Shown in pieces: positions 56,101 to 64,000 of a DNA stretch of 64,000 nucleotides. How positions within the stretch are numbered: position 1 is the first letter of the stretch; every line of letters begins with the position of its first letter. The notes under the pieces were generated by a model. The model was not told the DNA's origin and did not search any database. It was given only the letters and a program-made list of their open reading frames with translations. Origin of the DNA: Phyllobacterium phragmitis (GTDB taxonomy: Bacteria > Pseudomonadota > Alphaproteobacteria > Rhizobiales > Rhizobiaceae); the NCBI RefSeq assembly GCF_002980495.1, contig NZ_PVBR01000027.1:1-64000 (forward strand). The letters are read 5' to 3'. The position numbers and the translations under genes are program-made.

Positions 56101-56580
56101 ATGAGTGATCGATCCCGCCCCATCACCATCTATGTCGATGCCGATGCATGCCCGGTGAAGGCAGAGATCTACCGCGTCGCGGAACGCCATGGGGTGAAAG
56201 TCTATGTCGTCGCCAACGCCTTCATTGCAGTCCCCCGCGATCCGCTGATCGAGCGGGTGATCGTGCCGAGCGGTCTCGACGTCGCCGACGACTGGATTGC
56301 CGAGCGCGCGGGTCCTGGCGCCATCGTCGTCACCGCTGATATTCCGCTGGCCAGCCGGGTCGTCAATGCGGGCGCTGCGGCAATCGCGCCCAATGGCCGC
56401 GCCTTCACCGAGGCCTCCATCGGCAACACGCTCGCCACCCGCAATCTGATGGAGGAACTGCGCTCCGCGGGGCAGATCACCGGCGGCCCGCCGCCCTTTG
56501 CCGCCCGCGACCGTTCTGCCTTTCTCTCCGCGCTCGACCTCGCCATTAACAGGTTGAAGCGCGGCGGCTTCACCGCGTGA
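56101..56580 (+). CDS. YaiI/YqxD (DUF188) family protein
   Basis: The 159-residue protein shows the full DUF188 pattern: [23 protein letters not shown] at the start, [12 protein letters not shown], and the [28 protein letters not shown] block (about 94-121). The conserved aspartates suggest a PIN-like nuclease fold; the function is not established. The ATG at 56101 is chosen over one at 56065. It converges on the LysE-type exporter gene. Confidence 0.92.
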   Translation: MSDRSRPITIYVDADACPVKAEIYRVAERHGVKVYVVANAFIAVPRDPLIERVIVPSGLDVADDWIAERAGPGAIVVTADIPLASRVVNAGAAAIAPNGRAFTEASIGNTLATRNLMEELRSAGQITGGPPPFAARDRSAFLSALDLAINRLKRGGFTA

Positions 56581-56587
56581 TCGGTTT

Positions 56588-57208
56588 TCAAGATGAACGC
56601 ATCGTGGCGGTGGCAACGCCTGCGCCGATCAAAAGCGTTCCGCCGGCGCGGTTGAAGATGCCGATGGCGCGCCGACTGCGGAAGACGCTCCGCGCCCGCG
56701 TCGCCGCAAGCGCATAACCGAACGCGTTGACGAAAGCCAGAACCAGGAACGTCGCCTCGAAGATCGCCAGCTGCGTCATGAAATCCAGGTTCGGATCGAG
56801 GAACTGCGGCAGGAAAGCCACGAAAAACGTGATGCTCTTGGGATTGAGCGCCGTCACCAGCCAGGCATGCGCCAGCATCCGCAATGGCGATGCCGCGCCC
56901 TGCCGCACCTCGGCCTCCATCGTGCCGCCGGCGCGGAAAAGCTTGATCCCAAGCCATATGAGATAGGCCGCACCCACCCATTTGACCGCTGTGAAGATCG
57001 TGGCGGACGCCGCCAGCAGCGCGCCGACGCCAAGCATCGAAAGCGTCATGGCGGTGAAATCGCCGAGCGCCACGCCGAAAGCCATGGGAAACGCCGTGCG
57101 CCATCCCTGGCCGAGCGCATAGGAAACGACGAGCAGCACGGTCGGTCCGGGAATGATCAGGAGAATTGCCGATGCCGCGGTAAAGGCGAGCCAGATTTCC
57201 AAGGTCAT
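56588..57208 (-). CDS. LysE family translocator
   Basis: This is a 206-residue inner-membrane exporter of the LysE/RhtB superfamily with six helices. It shows the N-terminal IIPGPTVLLVVSYALGQGWR motif (about 18-37) and AYLIWLGIKLFR. Members export basic amino acids, homoserine/threonine or similar; the substrate cannot be read from sequence. GGAG lies 8 bases before the ATG at 57208. The last 15 residues are rich in Thr/Ala/Arg. Confidence 0.92.
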   Translation of the reverse strand: MTLEIWLAFTAASAILLIIPGPTVLLVVSYALGQGWRTAFPMAFGVALGDFTAMTLSMLGVGALLAASATIFTAVKWVGAAYLIWLGIKLFRAGGTMEAEVRQGAASPLRMLAHAWLVTALNPKSITFFVAFLPQFLDPNLDFMTQLAIFEATFLVLAFVNAFGYALAATRARSVFRSRRAIGIFNRAGGTLLIGAGVATATMRSS

Positions 57209-57281
57209 GAACAACGCTCCGAATGGTCAGGAGCCAAGCAATCCATAGAAACTGCCGCCTGTCCAGAGCCTATTGCGTATC

Positions 57282-57974
57282 CTACTGGTTCATCGCCCTG
57301 GCCGCATCGACGAGCTTCTTCGCGTCGTCTCCGGCCCAATCGGCAGGACCGTTCATGGCCGCGATCTGGCAGCCATCCTTGTCGACGATCATCGTGACCG
57401 GCAGGCCGAAAGCGAGGTTCTTCCGCTTCAGCTCGTTGAAGACGCCCATTGTCGCGTCCCGATAGAATCCGAGCGAGTGGACGCCGATTTCCGAGAGAAA
57501 AGCCTTCGGCTTCGTATCGTCGCCCGTATCGATATTGATCGCGACGACCTGAAAATCATCGCCGCCTTGCGATGCCTGCAGCTGATCGAGCGCCGGCATC
57601 TCCTCGCGGCAGGGTGCGCACCAGGTGGCCCAGAGATTGACCAGCAGCGTCTTTCCCGCAAAATCGGCAAGTGTCATTTTACCGCCATCCGGCCCGGTGA
57701 AGGCGAGATCCTTCACCGATTGCGGCGTATCGGAGGCGCGCATCGCCGCGACCGAACCCGTCGCCGCCGCATCGAGAGATTTGGCGACATCCGCCTTCAT
57801 CGCACACTGCCCGCCATCCGCGGTAGCCTCGATCGACGCTGCGACATTGCCAGATGGCCGTTCCATCACGTATACCGCCACGGCACCGGCGATAAGGCCA
57901 GCGAGACCGGCAAGAAGGATGAGCCTTCCACTTCCGGATTTTCCAGCTTTGTCGTTTTCGCTGTCTGCTGCCAT
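57282..57974 (-). CDS. TlpA-like periplasmic thiol:disulfide reductase
   Basis: This is a 230-residue membrane-tethered thioredoxin-like protein: cytoplasmic tail (1-16), one helix (17-36), then a periplasmic TlpA domain. The active site is WCAPC (Cys119, Cys122), with the cis-Pro near GLPVTMIVDKDG. TlpA proteins in rhizobia reduce disulfides for cytochrome oxidase or cytochrome c assembly. The extra Cys57 lies outside the active site. It diverges from argH by 42 bases, a common Rhizobiales arrangement. Confidence 0.93.
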   Translation of the reverse strand: MAADSENDKAGKSGSGRLILLAGLAGLIAGAVAVYVMERPSGNVAASIEATADGGQCAMKADVAKSLDAAATGSVAAMRASDTPQSVKDLAFTGPDGGKMTLADFAGKTLLVNLWATWCAPCREEMPALDQLQASQGGDDFQVVAINIDTGDDTKPKAFLSEIGVHSLGFYRDATMGVFNELKRKNLAFGLPVTMIVDKDGCQIAAMNGPADWAGDDAKKLVDAARAMNQ

Positions 57975-58016
57975 ATCCGTTGATCTCTTTCACGTTTCCA
58001 TCCGAGGCATTCGACC

Positions 58017-59417
58017 ATGACCGAACAAAAGTCCAGCAATGAAATGTGGGGCGGGCGCTTCGCATCCGGTCCCGACGCGATCATGGAAGAGATCAACGCC
58101 TCGATCGGCTTCGACCGCAAGCTCTATGCCCAGGACATCCGCGGATCGCTCGCCCATGCCGCCATGCTCGCCAAGACCGGCATAATTGCGGCAGACGACC
58201 ACGACAAGATCGTAGACGGCCTGAACACGATATTGTCAGAGATCGAGAGCGGCAAATTCGCCTTCTCGCGCAAGCTCGAAGACATCCACATGAATATCGA
58301 AGCACGGCTGGCCGAGTTGATCGGCCCCGCCGCCGGACGCCTGCACACGGCGCGCTCGCGCAATGACCAAGTGGCGGTGGATTTCCGCCTTTGGGTCAAG
58401 GACGAATTGAGCAAGACGGCGTCCGCATTGAAAAAGCTGATCGAGGCTTTTCTCGAACGCGCCGAGGAGCACGCGGCAACGGTGATGCCGGGCTTCACCC
58501 ATCTCCAGACGGCGCAGCCGGTGACCTTCGGCCACCATTGCATGGCCTACGTCGAAATGTTCGGACGCGATTTGTCGCGGGTACGCGACGCCATCCAACG
58601 CCTCGACGAATCGCCGCTCGGCGCTGCAGCCCTTGCCGGAACCGGCTTCCCCATCGACCGTCATATGACGGCGAAGGCGTTGGGCTTCCGCGAGCCGACG
58701 CGCAATTCCATCGACAGCGTCTCGGACCGCGATTATGCGCTGGAATTTCTGAGCCTCGCCGCGATCTGCGCCACGCATCTGTCGCGTCTTGCCGAGGAGA
58801 TCGTCATCTGGTCGACGCCGCAATTCAATTTCATCCGGCTCTCCGACGCCTTTTCGACCGGCTCGTCGATCATGCCGCAGAAGAAGAACCCCGATGCCGC
58901 CGAACTGGTCCGCGCCAAGACCGGCCGCATCACCGGATCGCTGGTCGGCCTTCTCACCGTGATGAAAGGCCTGCCGCTCGCCTATTCCAAGGACATGCAG
59001 GAGGACAAGGAAGCCATCTTCGACGCCGCCGAGACGCTCGAACTGGCGCTTGCCGCGATGACCGGCATGGTCCGCGACCTGACCGTCAACACGGCATCGA
59101 TGAAGAAGGCCGCCGGCTCAGGCTATTCGACGGCCACCGATCTCGCCGATTGGCTGGTGCGCGAATTGGGATTGCCGTTCCGCGAAGCACACCACGCGAC
59201 GGGACGCGCCGTGGCACTTGCAGAAGCGAAGAAATGCGATCTGGCCAAACTGTCGCTGGAAGACATGCAATCCATCCATCCCGGCATAAGCGAAGCCGTC
59301 TTCGGATTCCTCACGGTGGATAAATCGGTCCGCAGCCGCCAGTCCTACGGCGGCACCGCCCCCCAGGAAGTGCGCCGCCAGATCAGGTTCTGGAAAAAGC
59401 GTCTGATCAGGCAATGA
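58017..59417 (+). CDS. argH: Argininosuccinate lyase
   Basis: ArgH cleaves argininosuccinate to arginine and fumarate, the last step of arginine synthesis. The 466 residues are full length and carry the HTARSRNDQ motif (about 107-115), the catalytic [13 protein letters not shown] loop (Ser about 283-284) and the [10 protein letters not shown] segment with its histidine. The start [15 protein letters not shown] is typical. It leads a run of lptM, lysA and the TIGR02302 gene on the same strand. Confidence 0.97.
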   Translation: MTEQKSSNEMWGGRFASGPDAIMEEINASIGFDRKLYAQDIRGSLAHAAMLAKTGIIAADDHDKIVDGLNTILSEIESGKFAFSRKLEDIHMNIEARLAELIGPAAGRLHTARSRNDQVAVDFRLWVKDELSKTASALKKLIEAFLERAEEHAATVMPGFTHLQTAQPVTFGHHCMAYVEMFGRDLSRVRDAIQRLDESPLGAAALAGTGFPIDRHMTAKALGFREPTRNSIDSVSDRDYALEFLSLAAICATHLSRLAEEIVIWSTPQFNFIRLSDAFSTGSSIMPQKKNPDAAELVRAKTGRITGSLVGLLTVMKGLPLAYSKDMQEDKEAIFDAAETLELALAAMTGMVRDLTVNTASMKKAAGSGYSTATDLADWLVRELGLPFREAHHATGRAVALAEAKKCDLAKLSLEDMQSIHPGISEAVFGFLTVDKSVRSRQSYGGTAPQEVRRQIRFWKKRLIRQ

Positions 59418-59578
59418 CAACGTTACCAAAAGGCATAAAATCCATATAGGACAGAGCATGGCAACGATACCAGAAACAAGTGGCATCGTTACCAAAAACG
59501 CGTTTACAAAGCGGGGTGCAATGCGCCCGCTTTTCCGCTAGACAAAGGCAACACCAACACGGGTTCAGGACCAACCGC

Positions 59579-59764
59579 ATGACAGGCCGTTCCTTCATCT
59601 CGACCCTTCTTCTTGCCGCAGCCCTTGGCAGCGCGCTCTCGGCCTGTGGCCGGCGCGGCGATCTCGAACCGCCGCCCGCCTCCATCGTCACCGACGAAAA
59701 CGGCCGGACCAGGGAGAAACCGGCCGAGGATAAACCTTTCATCCTCGACAAGCTGATCCAGTAG
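59579..59764 (+). CDS. lptM: LptM-like small lipoprotein
   Basis: This is a 61-residue lipoprotein. A short signal ends in the lipobox LSAC, with the acylated Cys23, followed by GRRGDLEPPP. That CGRRGxLxxP pattern and position between argH and lysA fit LptM (YifL), which helps the LptD/LptE outer-membrane translocon for LPS mature. AGGA precedes the ATG at 59579. Confidence 0.88.
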   Translation: MTGRSFISTLLLAAALGSALSACGRRGDLEPPPASIVTDENGRTREKPAEDKPFILDKLIQ

Positions 59765-59802
59765 CCGGCCCGAACCGGCGCTGTCAAAAGAGCATCAAGA
59801 CC

Positions 59803-61068
59803 TTGAACCATTTCGATTATCGTGACGGCGTTCTTCACGCCGAGAATGTCAGCGTCGCGGATATCGCGAGAGCGGTCGGCACGCCGTTCTACTGCTATTC
59901 GACCGCCACGCTGGCGCGCCATTACCGCGTCTTCTCCGAGGCCTTCGCCGATATGGATGTGTTGGTCTGCTATGCGCCCAAGGCCAATTCCAACCAGGCC
60001 GTACTGAAGACGCTGGCAAAGCTCGGTTCCGGCGCAGACGTGGTATCGGAAGGCGAATTGCGGCGCGCACTCGCCGCCGGCATCCCGGCCGACAGAATCG
60101 TCTTCTCCGGCGTCGGCAAGAAGGCGGACGAGATGGATTTCGCGCTCGCCGCCGGCATCCGCTGCTTCAACGTCGAATCCGAACCGGAGCTGGAGCTTCT
60201 TTCGGCGCGCGCCGTCGCGGCCGGAAAGACGGCACCGGTCTCGCTGCGCATCAACCCCGACGTCGATGCCAGGACGCACAGCAAGATCTCCACCGGCAAG
60301 GCCGAGAACAAGTTCGGCATTCCGCACCAGAAGGCGCGCGATGTCTACGCCAGAGCCGCGAGCCTGCCTGGCCTCGGCGTCACCGGCATCGACATGCATA
60401 TCGGCAGCCAGATCACCGAACTGCAGCCCTTCGACGATGCCTTCGCATTGCTGGCCAAGCTTGTCGCCCAATTGAAGGCCGACGGACACGCCATCGAGCA
60501 TGTCGATCTCGGCGGCGGGCTCGGCATCCCCTACCGCGCCGACAACAATCCGCCACCGCTACCCGATGCCTATTCGGCCATCGTGCGCAAGCATATCCGC
60601 CCGCTCGGCCTGAAGACGATCTTCGAGCCCGGCCGGCTGATCGTCGGCAATGCCGGCATTCTGGTTTGCGAAGTCATTTTCGTAAAGGAAGGCGACGCCA
60701 GGAATTTCATCATCGTCGATGCGGCGATGAATGACCTCATCCGCCCGACGCTTTATGACGCGTTTCACGATATCCGCCCCGTCGCGGCCCCTAAGGACGG
60801 CCAACGCCGCATCCGGGCGGACATCGTCGGTCCGGTCTGCGAAACGGGCGACTATCTCGGCCAGGACCGCGACATGCCATACCCGGCGCCGGGCGACCTT
60901 CTCGCCATCATGACGGCGGGCGCCTATGGCGCGGTTCAGTCGAGCACCTATAACAGCCGGCTCCTGGTGCCCGAAGTGCTGGTCGACGGCGACCGCTACC
61001 ATGTAGTGCGCCCGCGCACCGGCTATGATGCGCTGATCGATCTCGATTCCGTGCCCGACTGGCTCTAG
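59803..61068 (+). CDS. lysA: Diaminopimelate decarboxylase
   Basis: LysA decarboxylates meso-diaminopimelate to lysine, using PLP. The 421 residues show the PLP lysine in CYAPKANSN (Lys60), the HIGSQ motif (about 200), the glycine-rich DLGGGLGIPY and the EPGR phosphate site, and the C-terminal CETGDYLGQDR signature. The start is TTG at 59803; no ATG lies near the family start. It lies 38 bases after lptM, so argH-lptM-lysA are probably one operon feeding both amino acids and the cell wall. Confidence 0.95.
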   Translation: MNHFDYRDGVLHAENVSVADIARAVGTPFYCYSTATLARHYRVFSEAFADMDVLVCYAPKANSNQAVLKTLAKLGSGADVVSEGELRRALAAGIPADRIVFSGVGKKADEMDFALAAGIRCFNVESEPELELLSARAVAAGKTAPVSLRINPDVDARTHSKISTGKAENKFGIPHQKARDVYARAASLPGLGVTGIDMHIGSQITELQPFDDAFALLAKLVAQLKADGHAIEHVDLGGGLGIPYRADNNPPPLPDAYSAIVRKHIRPLGLKTIFEPGRLIVGNAGILVCEVIFVKEGDARNFIIVDAAMNDLIRPTLYDAFHDIRPVAAPKDGQRRIRADIVGPVCETGDYLGQDRDMPYPAPGDLLAIMTAGAYGAVQSSTYNSRLLVPEVLVDGDRYHVVRPRTGYDALIDLDSVPDWL

Positions 61069-61082
61069 CCCGAGCGGCTCCC

Positions 61083-61140
61083 AATTGAGCGGGGTGCGGG
61101 CGGAAAACCGCTTCACATATTTCTTCCTCCCGCTCTGACG
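61083..61140. repeat. Half copy of a dispersed hairpin element after lysA
   Basis: GGAAAACCGCTTCACA is the reverse complement of a segment in the elements at 20770-20816 and 50186-50240. The other arm is too diverged to define. Confidence 0.55.
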
Positions 61141-61258
61141 ACAGCGATTGACACATACGGTTGAACGGTTTTTTTCACGCAAAGTCTCGTCTTTGCCATG
61201 ATGAGTGCTATTCTAATGAAAATGCCGCCTATGCGCGGCCGATTGGAACGAGGCGAGC

Positions 61259-63865
61259 ATGGCAGATCCACGCGACGACATGCCCGAGACGCAAACCGTC
61301 GAAACGGAAGCTCTTGCGGCTATCCGCAGGGTCCGCCGCACCGCCTTCCTTTCGATGACATTCGAACGGCTGTGGCCGCTCGTCCTGCCGCTTGTGATCC
61401 TGGTAGCGCTCTTTGCCGCCACCTCCTGGTTCGGCCTCTTCCCGCGGATGCCGGGCTGGCTGCATATGGCCCTGCTTGCGGCGTTCGCCATCGCAGGCCT
61501 CGTGGCCCTTTATTTGCCGACGCGCCTGCGTATCCCGAAACGATCGGAAATCGACCACCGTCTGGAGGCAGCCAATCTGCTGGTCCATGAGCCGATTTCC
61601 GTCCAGGCCGATGCCATGGCTTCCGGGCAGCACGATCCTTTCGCCAAGGCGCTGTGGGAAGAGCATCGCCGCCGCATGGCCGACAAGTTGAAGGATCTGC
61701 AGGGCGGCGCACCACGCCCGCGCATTCCCGAACGCGATCCCTGGGGCCTGCGCGCCGGCGTTGCCCTGCTTTTCGTGACCGCGCTCGCCTATGCCAGCGG
61801 CCCATCCGGCGGCAGCCTTTCCGATGCCTTCCACATCCGCTACGGCGCGGGCGGCGTTCCGCCGCGCATCGACGCGTGGGTGACGCCGCCGCGTTATACC
61901 GGTCGCGCACCGATCTTCCTGACGGCGCAGACCAACAGCGAGAACACCAGCTTCACCGTTCCCCAGGGGAGTGTGGTCGCGGTGCGGGTCATCGGCGGCA
62001 GCGGCAACGAAACGCTGACCGCAACCGGGGCCGACGGAACCGGCCGGGATGTCCAGCCCGCGGAAAACGACGCGGCCACGCCATCGAACGGCCAGGCCCC
62101 CGCTGCATCCTCGCCTACGGGAGTGCAGAACGCCCGCAATTTCCAGTTTCCGCTGGAAAGCCAGACCGGGCTCACTCTTTCCGGCAGCGGCACGCTCGCC
62201 AAATGGTCTTTCGCCGTCATCCCCGATCAGCCGCCTCTCATCCGTTTCACCAAGGATCCGAGCCGCGCGCTGAACGGCACGCTTGAGCTTTCCTATTCGA
62301 TCGATGATGATTACGGTGCCGCCAAGGGGCGTGCCGACATCGTTCGGGCCGAAAAGCCGGCCGCCGCCGCCCACCCGCTCTACAAGGCCCCCGATGTGCC
62401 GCTTGTCCTGCCGCGGCGCGGCGCGGCCTCGAAGGAAGCGACAACCTCGAAAGATATCACCGAGCACCCATGGGCCGGATCGGAAGTGCGGCTGACGCTG
62501 GCCGCCACCGACGATGCCGGGCAGGAAGGGCGCAGCGAGACGAAGACCCTCGTCCTGCCCGAACGTCCTTTCTCAAACCCGCTGGCCCGTGCGGTCGTCG
62601 AGCAGCGGCGCATATTGGCGCTCGACGCCAATCAGCGCGACCATGTGCTCGACATGCTGAGCGCGATCACGCTGCGCCCGGAGGATACGATCAAGAACGC
62701 AACGCATTATCTCGCCCTGCGCAGCGTCTATTCCAGGCTCAAATTTGCCCGCAATGACGACCAGCTCCGCGATGTCGTGGCCTATATGTGGCAGGTGGCG
62801 CGCGGTATCGAGGACGGCCAGCTCACGGCGGCGGAAAGGCGGCTGCGGCAGGCCCAGGAAGCCTTGAAGCAGGCGATCCAGAATGGCGCCAGTCCCGAGG
62901 AGATCGAAAAGCTGATGGCCGAGCTGCGCCAGGCTATGCAGGACTTCCTGCGTGAATTCGCCCAGCGCCAGCAGCAAAACCCGAATGCCCAGCAAGCGCT
63001 CGACCCCAACATGCAGATGCTGACGCAAAAGGATCTCGACCGGATGATGGACCAGATCGAGAATCTCGCGAAACAGGGCTCGCGCGATCAGGCGCAGCAG
63101 CTTCTTTCGCAGCTCGAAAACATGATGAACAATCTGCAGATGGGCCAGAACCAGCAGGGGCAGCAAGGCCAGCAGGGACAACAGGGGCAGATGCGCCAGC
63201 AAATGAACAAGCTCGGCAACCTGATGCGTCGTCAGCAGGAGATGATGAACGAGACCTTCCGTCTGGATCAGCAGATGCAGGGACAACAGGGCCAGGAGGG
63301 CCAGGAGGGCGAGCAAGGCCGGCAGCAGGGCCAGAATGGGCAACAGGGCCAGAACGGTCAGATGACGCAGGAACAATTGGCTGAGGCCATGCGCAAGCTA
63401 CAACAGGGACAAGGCCAGCTCCAGTCGGAACTCCAGCAATTGATGGATGGTCTCAAGGGCATGGGCATGGAACCCGGCCAGGAGATGGGCGAAGCGGGTG
63501 ACTCGATGGGACGCGCCGGCGAAGCGCTCGGACGCGCCGAGGGCGGAGAAGCGACCGACCAGCAGGCCAATGCGCTCGATGCGCTGCGGCGCGGCGCGCG
63601 CAACATGATGCAGCAGATGCAGCAGGCCATGGGCGAAAATGGCCCCAACGGAAACCGCGGCCAGCAATCGCCTGACAATCGCGATCCGCTCGGCCGGCCG
63701 CGCACCAACACCGGCCCGGATTTCGGCGACAGCGTCAAGCTTCCCGGCGAGATCGATATCCAGCGCGCCCGGCAGATCCTCGAAGAAATCCGCCGCCGCC
63801 TCGGCAATTCACTGAGCCCGCAGGTCGAAAAGGACTATCTGGAACGGCTGCTCAAATTCGATTGA
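61259..63865 (+). CDS. TIGR02302 (DUF4175) family membrane protein with Gln-rich coiled coil
   Basis: This is an 868-residue protein of an alphaproteobacterial family of unknown function. Two N-terminal membrane helices (about 38-60 and 66-86) and a third near 165-180 are followed by a periplasmic domain (about 195-430). A long helical and Gln/Gly-rich stretch follows (about 520-770), with QQGQQGQQGQQGQ and GQEGQEGEQGRQQGQNGQQGQNGQ. A conserved end carries DFGDSVKLPGEIDIQRARQILEEIRRR. The family often sits beside lysA. It is probably an envelope scaffold, but this is inference. The start at 61259 lies after GAGG. Confidence 0.9.
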   Translation: MADPRDDMPETQTVETEALAAIRRVRRTAFLSMTFERLWPLVLPLVILVALFAATSWFGLFPRMPGWLHMALLAAFAIAGLVALYLPTRLRIPKRSEIDHRLEAANLLVHEPISVQADAMASGQHDPFAKALWEEHRRRMADKLKDLQGGAPRPRIPERDPWGLRAGVALLFVTALAYASGPSGGSLSDAFHIRYGAGGVPPRIDAWVTPPRYTGRAPIFLTAQTNSENTSFTVPQGSVVAVRVIGGSGNETLTATGADGTGRDVQPAENDAATPSNGQAPAASSPTGVQNARNFQFPLESQTGLTLSGSGTLAKWSFAVIPDQPPLIRFTKDPSRALNGTLELSYSIDDDYGAAKGRADIVRAEKPAAAAHPLYKAPDVPLVLPRRGAASKEATTSKDITEHPWAGSEVRLTLAATDDAGQEGRSETKTLVLPERPFSNPLARAVVEQRRILALDANQRDHVLDMLSAITLRPEDTIKNATHYLALRSVYSRLKFARNDDQLRDVVAYMWQVARGIEDGQLTAAERRLRQAQEALKQAIQNGASPEEIEKLMAELRQAMQDFLREFAQRQQQNPNAQQALDPNMQMLTQKDLDRMMDQIENLAKQGSRDQAQQLLSQLENMMNNLQMGQNQQGQQGQQGQQGQMRQQMNKLGNLMRRQQEMMNETFRLDQQMQGQQGQEGQEGEQGRQQGQNGQQGQNGQMTQEQLAEAMRKLQQGQGQLQSELQQLMDGLKGMGMEPGQEMGEAGDSMGRAGEALGRAEGGEATDQQANALDALRRGARNMMQQMQQAMGENGPNGNRGQQSPDNRDPLGRPRTNTGPDFGDSVKLPGEIDIQRARQILEEIRRRLGNSLSPQVEKDYLERLLKFD

Positions 63866-63866
63866 G

Positions 63867-63941
63867 CATCACCCCCCTCTGGCCTGCCGGCCATCTCCCC
63901 CACAAGGGTGGAGATGGCCGGCAGGCCAGAGGGGGGTGATG
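63867..63941. repeat. Perfect 32-bp inverted repeat after the TIGR02302 gene
   Basis: Arms of 32 bases (starting CATCACCCCCCTCTGGCC) pair exactly around an 11-base loop. No T-run follows, so it is not a classical terminator. It begins one base past the TIGR02302 stop. Similar CCCCCTCTGGCCTGCCGG elements recur in Rhizobiales genomes, by my recollection. Confidence 0.9.
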
Positions 63942-64000
63942 AAGCGCCGGCGCTAAAGTGGGCTGCTCAATCCCTCACCCAGCCGACGAACGGCAATTGC

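Noticed and set aside
63953-64000. Possible 3' end of a minus-strand gene at the right edge
   Set aside because: Two frames stay open to the edge (ending ...PFVGWVRD and ...GEGLSSPL); 48 bases are too few to choose.

Overview
This window is a chromosomal core segment of a high-GC alphaproteobacterium of the order Hyphomicrobiales (Rhizobiales). Brucellaceae-type bacteria (Brucella/Ochrobactrum and relatives) are the most likely source. The evidence is Rhizobiales-type gene order (lysC/ptsP/prfA/prmC; tlpA next to argH-lptM-lysA-TIGR02302; etfB-etfA-hbd), the alphaproteobacterial families DUF4167, DUF1178, DUF1737 and TIGR02302, and many short palindromic intergenic repeats. The genus is an inference. 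No prophage, insertion sequence, CRISPR array or complete mobile element was seen. All recognised core genes look intact.

Layout. 1-782 has no gene but holds a strong leftward promoter, probably for a stable RNA operon just outside the window. 783-10556 holds cell-wall genes (M23 peptidase, L,D-transpeptidase), clpB, a DUF4167 protein, prmC and prfA. 10770-26282 holds ptsP, lysC, ubiG, DUF1178/nitrilase, grxC, comF, a methyltransferase, mutT, GNAT, argJ, a parvulin isomerase and secA. 26466-29173 is a flippase plus a CelD-like acetyltransferase pair. 29239-29994 is a membrane gene of clearly lower GC next to tRNA-Gly. 30544-38804 holds a proX-type deacylase, cnoX, a LON-domain protein, a Trm112-like protein, leuB, asd, a metallopeptidase, leuD and a CitE-like lyase. 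38801-48604 holds DUF1737, an M3 peptidase, mgtE, typA, GNAT, ppa, DUF167, yggT, tRNA-Ala and cysK. 49203-52871 is an acyl-CoA/electron-transfer block (hbd, etfA, etfB) plus a cobalamin adenosyltransferase. 52893-57208 holds small membrane, SDR, YihY, EamA, DUF188 and LysE-type genes. 57282-63865 is tlpA, argH, lptM, lysA and a TIGR02302 gene.

The window is rich in amino-acid biosynthesis, especially the aspartate family (lysC, asd, lysA), leucine (leuB, leuD), arginine (argJ, argH) and cysteine (cysK). The most interesting signal lies in leaders too short for ordinary gene calling. asd is preceded by a promoter, a strong ribosome-binding site and a 43-codon ORF ending in a run of Thr and Lys codons, the end products made through Asd. 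leuB and leuD are each preceded by a short ORF with clustered Leu codons including the rare TTA; at leuD these codons overlap a set of mutually exclusive hairpins. Together they suggest ribosome-mediated attenuation at three genes. Other signals are a 24-bp perfect palindrome upstream of etfB, a terminator-like hairpin in the mgtE leader, two possible small proteins, and several families of dispersed palindromic repeats, one of which supplies the C-terminal codons of a transporter.
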